Source: UMGS1590 sp963558655 (GTDB lineage Bacteria; Bacillota; Peptococcia; Peptococcales; Peptococcaceae). From it: a stretch of 64,000 bases of DNA. A model generated the notes under the pieces. The model saw only the letters and a program-made list of their open reading frames with translations, was not told where the DNA came from and searched no databases. Position 1 is the first letter of the stretch. Every line of letters starts with the position of its first letter. This document shows, one piece after another, positions 16,468 to 24,751 of the stretch. The stretch lies in NCBI GenBank assembly GCA_963558655.1, contig CAUWHJ010000002.1, forward strand, positions 1 through 64,000. Reading direction: 5' to 3'. The translations under genes were made by a program, and so were the position numbers.

Positions 16468-17919
16468 TCACGAATTCTTTTTTGGTGAACGAATAAAGAA
16501 AGTACAAATTAAAGATATAACAAGGAAAACGGCAATGTACACATAATCGGTATTAACCGCTTCTACCGCAGCCACCCGGTAATCCATCGTTCCTTCAACC
16601 GGTACACCAGTATGACCGGCTTCCAGATAATGGCGCGTTAAGTTCATGCTTAAAAGCACCGTAAGAATGTTGGTGGATACAGTCTGCACCAGCTGCCTTC
16701 CCCAGTTAAACATTGACGAAGCATGCCCTGAAAGCTCACGTGGTACAGCGCTGAGACCATAATTGGTCAATGGCATTTGCGCCAGCGAAATGCCGAAAAA
16801 GCGCATACCAAAACAACACATCACAAAAGCCAGATTGCTTTCAAGGCTAAGGTTACAAAGTCCCAAATTACCAACTAAGGCGAAAATAATCCCTGCTGTA
16901 ATCAAACTGCGCATAAATCCTTTGCGGTGAAGAAAATTCGTTGTTGCGTTACCAACAAGCATCATCATAGATGGCAAAAGCAATAACAGCCCCGTTGTCG
17001 CTGGCGACAGCCCCAATCCTGTTTGAAAATAAAACTGAGAAAGAATGGCATTAATCCCTAAGGTCAACGCAATGACACATTGCAAAAGCATCGCAAAAGA
17101 AAAAGCGCGGTATTTCAAAACAGCAAAGTTGAGCAAAGGATGACGGGTATGAAATTGACGAACAATAAATAAAATAACCAGCACAATACCTACAATCACG
17201 CAACCCCAGAAAGTTAGAGACGTCCAACCCCAGGTATCACCCATTGAAAAAGCCAACATTACCAAGCCGCTACCAAGAGAAACTTGTCCGCAGCCCAGAA
17301 AATCAATTCTATCAACCTCTTCATTGACAGCTTCTGCCGGCACGCTCTTCCGCGCTGCCCAAAGTACAATCAACACAAATGGCACATTGATTAAAAAGAG
17401 CACATGCCAACTGGAAACCTGCAACAACAGCCCTGCAATGGTTGGCCCCAACGCCGTGCCAAACGACTGAAAAAGCATACTGGTGCCGAGATATTCAGCT
17501 TGTTTATTTCGCGGTACATAGCGATAAATCATGGCCATAGAGCTTGGAATAATGATGCCACCACAGATCCCTTTCAAAAAACGGAACGCCACCAACATGA
17601 AAAAATTCATCGACAATGCACAGCCCAAAGAACACAGCCCCAAACCAGCCATCGCTGTTAAAAACACCTTACGATAGCTGAATCGCTCACACAAATATTC
17701 CGACACAGGCATGACCATACCAAGTGGGAGCATATAACCAATAACCACCCACTGCACGGTGTTAATATCCACTTGGAATACCGACATATACGTTGGCAAA
17801 GAAATTGTAACCGTTGACGTGTTAAGCATGGTGATGACCCCGGACAGCAGAATTGCCAGAAGAAACACGCGGGAATGCGTAGGATCAATCTGAACCTTTT
17901 TTGTAGCTTCAGTCATCAT
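16468..17919 (-). CDS. MFS transporter, DHA2 (EmrB/QacA-like) family
   Basis: Drug/H+ antiporter of about 483 residues with some 13-14 membrane helices. The DHA2 features are the opening LLAILLSGVITMLNTSTVTISLP, VQWVVIGYMLPLG in helix 2, and the antiporter motif C-like GTALGPTIAGLL. The start at 17919 follows AAGGAGG by six bases; an ATG two codons earlier overlaps the ribosome site. Drug or metabolite efflux is the family role, but the substrate is unknown. It stands alone and shares a terminator with the pucR-like gene. Confidence 0.88.
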   Translation of the reverse strand: MMTEATKKVQIDPTHSRVFLLAILLSGVITMLNTSTVTISLPTYMSVFQVDINTVQWVVIGYMLPLGMVMPVSEYLCERFSYRKVFLTAMAGLGLCSLGCALSMNFFMLVAFRFLKGICGGIIIPSSMAMIYRYVPRNKQAEYLGTSMLFQSFGTALGPTIAGLLLQVSSWHVLFLINVPFVLIVLWAARKSVPAEAVNEEVDRIDFLGCGQVSLGSGLVMLAFSMGDTWGWTSLTFWGCVIVGIVLVILFIVRQFHTRHPLLNFAVLKYRAFSFAMLLQCVIALTLGINAILSQFYFQTGLGLSPATTGLLLLLPSMMMLVGNATTNFLHRKGFMRSLITAGIIFALVGNLGLCNLSLESNLAFVMCCFGMRFFGISLAQMPLTNYGLSAVPRELSGHASSMFNWGRQLVQTVSTNILTVLLSMNLTRHYLEAGHTGVPVEGTMDYRVAAVEAVNTDYVYIAVFLVISLICTFFIRSPKKNS

Positions 17920-18135
17920 TATCATCCTCCTTCTTAAAATCTATTCTTCAATTTTATCATACACTCTTTTCCGAAAAAATGTTAGGGTTAAATACCAAGG
18001 AGCGCAAAACATTTGAGAACTGCTAAATAGCGGCAAAATTCCGACCAAAAATCAGCTTTATCGTTATCATTTCTTCACAATTACAACCCCCTATGGGGGT
18101 ACATTCAAAAACAGAAAGAGCTTCTCGATACATCC
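17920..18135. other. Intergenic stretch without a gene
   Basis: Holds the poorly defined MFS promoter region on the minus strand (a TATGAT/TAAAAT-like -10 around 17955) and a short CCCCC-TATG-GGGG hairpin near 18090. No open frame with a ribosome site is seen. Confidence 0.5.
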
Positions 18136-18164
18136 TTGTTTTTTCCCATTCATCTTCCTATAAT
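18136..18164 (+). promoter_or_regulatory. Promoter of the orphan gene at 18236
   Basis: TTGTTT (18136-18141) and TATAAT (18159-18164), spacer 17. The 5' leader then contains an 8-pair hairpin, GATGCTTG (18186-18193) with CAAGCATC (18204-18211). Confidence 0.7.
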
Positions 18165-18235
18165 GCATATTGTAATAAAGCGATGGATGCTTGAAACGCC
18201 AGGCAAGCATCTCTCACAGAAAGGGGAAATATGAT

Positions 18236-18733
18236 ATGACACACAAAAAATCTCAAAACACTTCCAGCACCACAGTAACCGTGAAAACATATCACACAAA
18301 CGAGGGCAAAGGCGTTTTCAAACACGCTGCCAAGATTTTCAAACATGACATTCTCGGATTTTTCAGCGAAATTAGAACGATTCTGCGCCAAACCGAAGGT
18401 CTTGAAGCCTATGCCACCTGCAAACACAGTCGCACCTGCTCTGATGCGATTGAAGAGTATCGTGTCCATATTCCTCCTATGTACGATGAAGTGCTTACCG
18501 ATCAGCCGCTGAAACCAACACCAGGTGCCGCTACTCTCGAAGCACTCTCCAGCGTCGGCGGTATTCTTGACGATGCTGGCAGCATGCAGGCTTTCGCTAA
18601 TCGTCACCAAGATTTTCCAGGTGACCCAACCAAATTCGACCCTAACCGCCCACAATCACGTATGTTCAAACAAGTAGATGATCATATCCGTGCACGCGTC
18701 CACGTTGTCGAAGAACTGAAAAAGGACGCATAA
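18236..18733 (+). CDS. Hypothetical protein, 165 residues
   Basis: I do not recognise this protein. It is soluble, with a Thr/Ser/Lys-rich N terminus (about 1-25), an amphipathic helical segment (KHAAKIFKHDILGFFSEIRTILRQ), two nearby cysteines (C61 and C67 region, CKHSRTC) and a proline-rich part around 80-95 and 125-140. No signal peptide or catalytic motif is evident. AAAGGGG lies upstream of the ATG. It has its own consensus promoter, a hairpin leader and a strong terminator, so it is a well-defined single-gene unit that is probably highly expressed. Confidence 0.7.
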   Translation: MTHKKSQNTSSTTVTVKTYHTNEGKGVFKHAAKIFKHDILGFFSEIRTILRQTEGLEAYATCKHSRTCSDAIEEYRVHIPPMYDEVLTDQPLKPTPGAATLEALSSVGGILDDAGSMQAFANRHQDFPGDPTKFDPNRPQSRMFKQVDDHIRARVHVVEELKKDA

Positions 18734-18773
18734 ATTATTTTCTATATCATAAATATAAGCTTTACCGAAACAT

Positions 18774-18803
18774 AAAGGCCAGACGTTTTTGCGTCTGGCC
18801 TTT
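18774..18803. terminator. Bidirectional terminator between orphan gene and ABC ATPase
   Basis: Perfect 12-pair stem (18774-18785 with 18792-18803) and 6-base loop. Confidence 0.85.
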
Positions 18804-18805
18804 AT

Positions 18806-19479
18806 TCATGAAACGATACGTCCATCCTCAATGCGAACGATACGATCTGCGAGTTGTGCAATATCTGGATTATGGGTAATCATAACGATGGTTTGATGAA
18901 AGCGTTTACTGGTTGTAAGCAAGAGACCGATGACGTTATCACTGGTTTTAGAATCCAAATTTCCTGTTGGCTCGTCAGCAAGAATGATTGCTGGTTTCGC
19001 AGCCAGAGCACGAGCTATGGCAACACGTTGTTGTTGCCCGCCAGAAAGGCTATTTGGTAAACTTTCCAATTTTTCTTTAAGGCCAAGCAGTTCTACAATC
19101 TCCATAATAAATGTTCGGTCCGGTTTTTGACCATCTAAGGTGATTGGAAAAACGATGTTCTCCCAAACGTTGAGGGTCGGAATCAGGTTATAATTTTGAA
19201 AAATGAAGCCAATGCGTCGCCGCCGAAATATGGTAAGTGTTCATCTGAAAGTGTCGAAATTTCTGTGCCATCAATGACAACACTTCCTGTACTCGGATTG
19301 TCAAGACCACCAAGCATATTTAACAGCGTAGATTTTCCGCTGCCAGAGGTGCCGACAATAGCAACAAATTCTCCGCTGTTAATGGTAAGGTTAATGCCAT
19401 CAAGGGCACGTACTTCTGACTCACCTTGACCATATTTTTTCCTTAGTTCTTTGGCTTCTAACACGATGTGGTTTTGCAT
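18806..19479 (-). pseudogene. ABC transporter ATP-binding protein with a one-base frameshift
   Basis: A LolD/MacB-type ATPase is present in two frames. The first piece (19479 to 19183) has Walker A GTSGSGKS and runs to STLSDEH. The sequence then continues as LTIFRRRRIGFIFQNYNLIP in the next frame, down to LSGGQQQR, Walker B IILADEPTGN and the H-loop THN, ending at 18806. The whole span of 674 bases is one short of 225 codons, so one base is missing near 19236-19242. Apart from the shift everything is conserved, which suggests a recent mutation or a sequencing error. It follows the permease by 15 bases and ends at a terminator. Confidence 0.85.
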
Positions 19480-19494
19480 TTCCGTTCCTCCTTA

Positions 19495-22098
19495 TTATTC
19501 GCTGACACGCAGTTTTTCAACAACACTGCCACGATTAAAGATTTTAAGTGCTATAACAGGTACAATGGCTGCACATATAATAAGCACGATTCCAGAAATA
19601 AGTGCTGGAAAAAGTGTGAAATGAAAGGTGAAATACCAAATGCTGTTGGTCAATCCGCGAACAATGGTAAACGCCAACACAATTGATAACACAATCCCCA
19701 AAACAACAGCACCAAGGGCATAGTAAACACCTTCCCAGATCATCATGTGCGTGAGCTGTCGTTGTGTCATACCAACTGACTGCATAGTTGCAAACTCGTG
19801 GCGACGCGCTAAAATCGATGTGATGGTTGTATTCACCAAATTAAGCACACCGCAAACGCCGAAAATGATGCCTATAAGTCCACCAACAAAGTGTATCATT
19901 GTGCGGGTTGTCATAGCTTGAGCACGTGCTTCTTCGGCAGAAGCATAGTTCAAAGACGTATCTACATTGGTCACATAATCTTCAAGAAAGGCTGTCATGT
20001 CATTGCGTGCATTCTCTTGAACATTAAAAGAATATTTATAGATCGCTGGCGCATCGTAAATTTCGGTGTAAATGGATGTTGGCAAATAGAGAGAAGGTGC
20101 ATCGCTGCCGACTAAAAACGCACCGTTTGACGTGTAGCCAATCTCTTGGTCATCGCCATTGATGGCAGCTTTAGCAAGAATTGGTAATTCCATGAACACT
20201 TCGCCATCTTTATAAACGGTAATCACATCACCAATATCAAGTATATTAAATTCTTCACGCATTCCCATGGTATTACGGTCAAGTTGAACGCCAAGAAGTA
20301 CGCCTTCACCATTCTGCATCGCTTCATAAAGCCTGTGTGCATCGGTTTCACCTTCGCGAATGTCCATGCGCGCTATGGCTTCTTCACTCATGCCATATAC
20401 ATTGCAAAGCGGCCGTTCATCATTGCCAAGGTGATAGATCAAACCTTCTTTAGTAACCGCCCTTTTCAAACCTTCTACAGTGCCATTTGCAAGATCAGTC
20501 TTGTCGTAAGTTTCGGTGGAAACAACCTCCATCGGAAAATCGTAGGTAACGTTCATATCGTCCAATGTGTTTTTATAGACAGGCGACGCCCCATAGACCC
20601 CTTTTTGTGCGTCAACAGCTTCCATCACCTCTTCGGAAAGTCCTTGCGCCCGACGCGTGAACCCCTCCATGCTGTTGGTTGAAACGGCGTTCACAACAGC
20701 AAAATCGGTACGAATCGTGTAATCTACCTGTTTTTCTACATCAACACTATCCGCTGCTATCCCCACACTATTCAAAAGCACCACGCAGAGGGTTAAAGAC
20801 ACAACAATAAACACACTGCGGCGTTTATTTCTGCCAAGGTTCAATCTTGCCAAATGTGAAATTCGCCCATCATCATGAGAGCGCTTTTGTGTTCGTTTGC
20901 CTGAAGAGGTTTCCACATAACGAAAGGCTTCGATTGGCGGAGTATTCGCTGCTACACGCACTGGTTTTCGTGTAGAAAGAAAAACGGTTAATGCAGAAAG
21001 CAGCGCGGCACCAACAAAAATCAACGGGTCTGGCGATACTTGCACTGCAATATTTTCGTAATCACTTTGAAGAATGTTTACCACTTCCGGGAGCACTGCT
21101 TTGCCAACAAAGAATCCAATGATAAGTCCCAAAGGAATACCCACACACGATAACCATAATGCCTGTCGGTTAATCAAAGTTCGCACCTGACGACGACTCA
21201 TGCCAACCGTGCGATAAAGACCATAACGACGAATCTCTTGCATCACTGCAATGTCGAAAACATTATAAATCAGCAAGTAGCCGCAAAAAATGAACAGCAG
21301 CACCATAAATACACCCATTACAATGGTTCCTAATGAAAAGGACGGATTTGTCATTTGATTCACGGTTCCCGTTAAGCCGAGCACATCATCTGGATCACCA
21401 CCCTGACTATGCACCCAATCATCAATTTGCGCTTGCAGATTGGCAGTATTTGTCGCGGTAAAGTCGGCATAATACACCCCTGCCATTTCACCGTCTTGCT
21501 CATAGGTATTAACGAAAATATCCGGATGGGCATCAGCAAAAGATTCTCCTGCCCACATCACTGATAACTGTGAATTTGTTGCTTCATACCAACCACTTAC
21601 TATCAGTTCAAAATCATATGCTTTTCCATGCGCTGAAAATGATATTGGTACGATCGCTCCAACTTTAGGTTCCACACCAAGATCACGCAAAGCTGCATCA
21701 GAAGCAACCACTTCGTTCGCAGCTTTTGGTGCTTTACCATGGGTCGGCATACAAAACGTCAACTCCGCTTGCGTTTCGTCAAGCAAATCGAACTCAATAT
21801 TCGTCCGATTTGTATTGGCAAGAAAACCTACTGGTCTACGTAAACCATGCGTTTCGACAAATTCAGCCTCATCCAGCGCAGCAAACTGCTCAGCATTCAT
21901 ATTTTTAATGTCACCATCGGCACGGCTGCCTTTTTGCATCTGCATGGTGATTGTCAAGGACTCCCACGTGCCCATGCCAATGGTTGTCACTGTTGTAAAA
22001 AGTATTGCCGTCAACATGATTGCAAATACCGCAATGATATTACGCAATCTTCTCGCACGAAAACTACGTTTCGTGAGTGTTGTCAACATATCGTTCAT
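19495..22098 (-). CDS. FtsX/MacB-type ABC transporter permease (second module)
   Basis: Permease of about 867 residues with the same double FtsX architecture as the first module. There is an N-terminal helix (about 20-45), an extracytoplasmic domain, three helices (about 265-390), a helix near 440, a second domain, and three helices (about 740-850). The ATG at 22098 is preceded by GGAGGG seven bases away; an upstream ATG pair is less well placed. A terminator lies between it and the upstream ATPase, and no good -35 is seen, so its promoter may need activation. The only ATPase in its own transcription unit is frameshifted. Confidence 0.85.
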   Translation of the reverse strand: MNDMLTTLTKRSFRARRLRNIIAVFAIMLTAILFTTVTTIGMGTWESLTITMQMQKGSRADGDIKNMNAEQFAALDEAEFVETHGLRRPVGFLANTNRTNIEFDLLDETQAELTFCMPTHGKAPKAANEVVASDAALRDLGVEPKVGAIVPISFSAHGKAYDFELIVSGWYEATNSQLSVMWAGESFADAHPDIFVNTYEQDGEMAGVYYADFTATNTANLQAQIDDWVHSQGGDPDDVLGLTGTVNQMTNPSFSLGTIVMGVFMVLLFIFCGYLLIYNVFDIAVMQEIRRYGLYRTVGMSRRQVRTLINRQALWLSCVGIPLGLIIGFFVGKAVLPEVVNILQSDYENIAVQVSPDPLIFVGAALLSALTVFLSTRKPVRVAANTPPIEAFRYVETSSGKRTQKRSHDDGRISHLARLNLGRNKRRSVFIVVSLTLCVVLLNSVGIAADSVDVEKQVDYTIRTDFAVVNAVSTNSMEGFTRRAQGLSEEVMEAVDAQKGVYGASPVYKNTLDDMNVTYDFPMEVVSTETYDKTDLANGTVEGLKRAVTKEGLIYHLGNDERPLCNVYGMSEEAIARMDIREGETDAHRLYEAMQNGEGVLLGVQLDRNTMGMREEFNILDIGDVITVYKDGEVFMELPILAKAAINGDDQEIGYTSNGAFLVGSDAPSLYLPTSIYTEIYDAPAIYKYSFNVQENARNDMTAFLEDYVTNVDTSLNYASAEEARAQAMTTRTMIHFVGGLIGIIFGVCGVLNLVNTTITSILARRHEFATMQSVGMTQRQLTHMMIWEGVYYALGAVVLGIVLSIVLAFTIVRGLTNSIWYFTFHFTLFPALISGIVLIICAAIVPVIALKIFNRGSVVEKLRVSE

Positions 22099-22186
22099 GA
22101 AGATTCCCTCCTTATTCATCATACATTTAGTTTATCAAAGCTGCGTCTCATTTCTGGCACACCAAAGTCACAATTTTGTGCCTTGA

Positions 22187-22214
22187 CAAAAAACGCCCGT
22201 GCTTTCGCACGAGC
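22187..22214 (-). terminator. Terminator after the second-module ATPase
   Basis: Stem arms CGCTCGTGC/GCACGGGCG (one mismatch-tolerant pair) around GAAA, then TTTTTT on the minus strand (22187-22193). Confidence 0.7.
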
Positions 22215-22221
22215 GCACTCT

Positions 22222-22887
22222 TCATGCAACGATATGTCCATCGGATAACCGCACTACACGGTCGGCCAACTGAGCAAGTTCCAAATTATGGGTGATAATC
22301 ACAAGTGTCTGATGAAAGGTTGCTGCAACAGCTTTGAGAAGCCCTGCTACGTTGTTCGTTGTTTTCATGTCAAAACTGCCAGTGGGCTCATCAGCCAACA
22401 CCACTTGAGGTTTTGTAATCAATGCTCTGGCAATAGCAACACACTGCTGTGCACCACCGGAAAGCATATGTGGTTTAACGTCAAGATAAGATGTAAGACC
22501 AAGAAACTCTGTCATTTGAGAAAAATAAGCCATATCTGGACGCATATCATCAAGTGCCAGAGGAAACAGAATGTTTTCTCTCACAGTAAGCTCAGGAATA
22601 AGATGAATGCCCTGAAAAATGAAGCCAACCTTACGCCGACGAAACACCGTTAACTGATCCTCGTCCATGGTTTGTAAATCTACACCATCAACAAACACAT
22701 ACCCTTCTGTCGGTTGATAAAGCCCAGCCATACAGTGCAACAATGTTGTCTTGCCACTGCCACTTTCCCCGACAATAGCTGTGAATTTTCCTTTTTCAAT
22801 CACAAGATCAATACCATCGAGCGCTTTCACAAGCGTTGGGCCGTCGTTGAAATATTTTTTCAGATGTTGCACTTCTATAATATTCAT
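22222..22887 (-). CDS. ABC transporter ATP-binding protein with variant signature
   Basis: 221-residue MacB/LolD-type ATPase, intact. Walker A is GESGSGKT, Walker B VVLADEPTGS, and the H-loop is THN. The signature reads LSGGAQQC instead of the usual LSGGQQQR, so the glutamine and the following arginine are changed. It lies eight bases after the kinase gene and belongs to the regulator-kinase unit. A terminator separates it from the permease. It could power the permease in place of the frameshifted ATPase, or form an alternative pair. Confidence 0.88.
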   Translation of the reverse strand: MNIIEVQHLKKYFNDGPTLVKALDGIDLVIEKGKFTAIVGESGSGKTTLLHCMAGLYQPTEGYVFVDGVDLQTMDEDQLTVFRRRKVGFIFQGIHLIPELTVRENILFPLALDDMRPDMAYFSQMTEFLGLTSYLDVKPHMLSGGAQQCVAIARALITKPQVVLADEPTGSFDMKTTNNVAGLLKAVAATFHQTLVIITHNLELAQLADRVVRLSDGHIVA

Positions 22888-22895
22888 GTTTCCTC

Positions 22896-23918
22896 CTAGT
22901 TGCTCAAAAGGAACACTGAAAAAGTCGAACCTTTTCCCAGCGTTGACTTCACAGTGATATATCCATTTTGCCGACTAATAATACCACGCGCCAGATAAAG
23001 TCCTAAACCAACACCCTCTTCCGCCGCCACTGCTTCACCACGGTAGAAACGTTGAAAGATACGATGATAATCGTCTTCTGCAATCCCAATGCCGCTATCT
23101 GTAATATCAATGCGTGTATAAAACTGCCATGGGCGCACCGTCACTGCAATGCTTCCACCAGAAGAAGTATACTTAACAGCATTATCCAAAATATTTGCCA
23201 ACGCTTCCGCTGTCCATTTTGAGTCATGCCACACCTCAAGCGCGTGGTCACAAGCGACACTAATGCCAACATTTTTGGCTTCTGCTTTTGCCCATACAAC
23301 ATTCATCGCCTGAGCAATGGTTTCTGCCAAACGTGTCTGTACAGGATGAAGTTCAAAGGTTCCTGTTTCTAAACGTGACATCTTTACAAGAGACTGCATA
23401 AGAAAATCCAATTTTTCTGTTTGTGCTGCCATTAACGCAAGAAAATCCAGCGCTTTCTCTCTGGGTAAATCATGTTGCGTAAGAATACCGGTAAACATCT
23501 GAATATTTGCCACTGGCGTCTTTACCTGATGAGAAATATCACTAACCAATTCTTGAATAATCTGTTTGTCTGCTAAACTTTCAGCATGCTCTTCCATCAT
23601 TTTCTCGTAATAATGCAGCAGTTTTTCTTGCACTTTTGAAACGGCCGACTCTTCATAAGGCTTAAAATGCGCTGGTTTTCGCCCTTCCATAAGGGCATCA
23701 ACTATATCACAAATATCGTTGGCAAAATGATTCAGTCGGCGATCGCGCCATAACGAAGAATAGCAGGCCGCAGCCATCACCAGTGTTCCACTCACTACTA
23801 ACAGTGCTATGATTACGCCTTCCGGCAAACGTTGAAAAAGCAATGCAGCTAATATCAAGGCCACAGCCAATAGCAACATTGCAAACCGGCACCGTGCAAT
23901 CAACCGTTCTTCGCGCAT
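22896..23918 (-). CDS. Sensor histidine kinase with two membrane helices
   Basis: Kinase of about 340 residues. Two N-terminal helices (about 12-30 and 34-55) are joined by a very short loop (QRLPEG), so there is no extracellular sensor. They are followed by HisKA with SHQVKTP and HATPase_c with NILDNAVKY, DSGIGI and GVGLGLYLA. This is the intramembrane-sensing layout that often works with an ABC transporter. The ATG at 23918 follows GGAGGAG by five bases and overlaps the regulator gene by 19 bases. Another ATG six codons upstream is less likely. Confidence 0.88.
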   Translation of the reverse strand: MREERLIARCRFAMLLLAVALILAALLFQRLPEGVIIALLVVSGTLVMAAACYSSLWRDRRLNHFANDICDIVDALMEGRKPAHFKPYEESAVSKVQEKLLHYYEKMMEEHAESLADKQIIQELVSDISHQVKTPVANIQMFTGILTQHDLPREKALDFLALMAAQTEKLDFLMQSLVKMSRLETGTFELHPVQTRLAETIAQAMNVVWAKAEAKNVGISVACDHALEVWHDSKWTAEALANILDNAVKYTSSGGSIAVTVRPWQFYTRIDITDSGIGIAEDDYHRIFQRFYRGEAVAAEEGVGLGLYLARGIISRQNGYITVKSTLGKGSTFSVFLLSN

Positions 23919-24607
23919 TGTTTCTCCTCCGACCAAACATATCCCATGCCACGCACGGTTTTAATATAGTGATGTGCATCATCTTCAATTTTCGCCCGCA
24001 GGCGATTAACTGTCACAGTCAATGTATGGTCGTCAATAAAGACACCATCACTGTCCCAAAGTCGTTCCAAAAGCTGTGTACGAGTTAAAATCTGCCCAGG
24101 ATGCTCAATGAACAAGCGTAAAAGTTTGTATTCATTAGGCGTAATCACCAATGTTTCATTGTTTTTTGAAGCAACAAGACGCGTAAAATCCAGTCGCAAA
24201 TAGCCATCATCCCAGCATACATCATCGCTTAATACCTGCTCTGATGACGCACCACGCCTCAAAGCCACTTCCACACGTCGCAGCAAAATTTTCATGTTAA
24301 AAGGTTTTGTTACATAATCTTCCGCACCCATATCAAAACCACGCAACACATCGTCTTCCAAATCATTGGCTGTCAAAAAAATCACTGGTAATCTTGGTTG
24401 TATGCTTTTAATGGTTTGGCACAAGGAAAAACCGTTACCATCTGGTAAATTTACATCTAAAATCGCCAAATCGAACGCTTCCGCTTCAACCAGTGCCATT
24501 GCTTTCCGACTGTTGTACGCCGCTACTGTGATATAGCCTTGCATATCCAACTCAAAACAAAGGCCTGCACTCAATGCCAGATCATCTTCAACCACCAGCA
24601 ATTTCAT
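23900..24607 (-). CDS. OmpR-family response regulator (second module)
   Basis: 235-residue regulator. The receiver domain has EDD (7-9), phospho-acceptor D51 in ILDVNLPDG and K101 in VTKPF; a C-terminal winged helix covers about 130-232. It opens a unit with kinase and ATPase, and probably regulates the nearby permease. A consensus promoter lies 35 bases upstream. It is clearly related to the first module's regulator, consistent with an old duplication or repeated acquisition of the module type. Confidence 0.9.
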   Translation of the reverse strand: MKLLVVEDDLALSAGLCFELDMQGYITVAAYNSRKAMALVEAEAFDLAILDVNLPDGNGFSLCQTIKSIQPRLPVIFLTANDLEDDVLRGFDMGAEDYVTKPFNMKILLRRVEVALRRGASSEQVLSDDVCWDDGYLRLDFTRLVASKNNETLVITPNEYKLLRLFIEHPGQILTRTQLLERLWDSDGVFIDDHTLTVTVNRLRAKIEDDAHHYIKTVRGMGYVWSEEKQCAKNG

Positions 24608-24641
24608 CGACTACCAACTCCACTTCTATACAATCGCTACT

Positions 24642-24670
24642 ATTATAAATTGCAAGTTAATTTCTGACAA
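24642..24670 (-). promoter_or_regulatory. Promoter of the second two-component unit
   Basis: Minus-strand TTGTCA (24665-24670) and TATAAT (24642-24647), spacer 17. Confidence 0.75.
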
Positions 24671-24707
24671 GAGTTGCCCACTTCGTTCCGGCTAAAAAAA
24701 CACAAAA

Positions 24708-24737
24708 AAACGCATACCCCACAGCTGGTATGCGTTT
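24708..24737 (-). terminator. Terminator after rny
   Basis: Stem AAACGCATACC/GGTATGCGTTT (24708-24718 with 24727-24737), T run on the minus strand. Confidence 0.8.
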
Positions 24738-24751
24738 TACTTGCTTTGCAG

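Noticed and set aside
18040..18075. Fur-box-like ATAA repeats
   Set aside because: Only two imperfect hexamers match, and neighbours give no iron connection.
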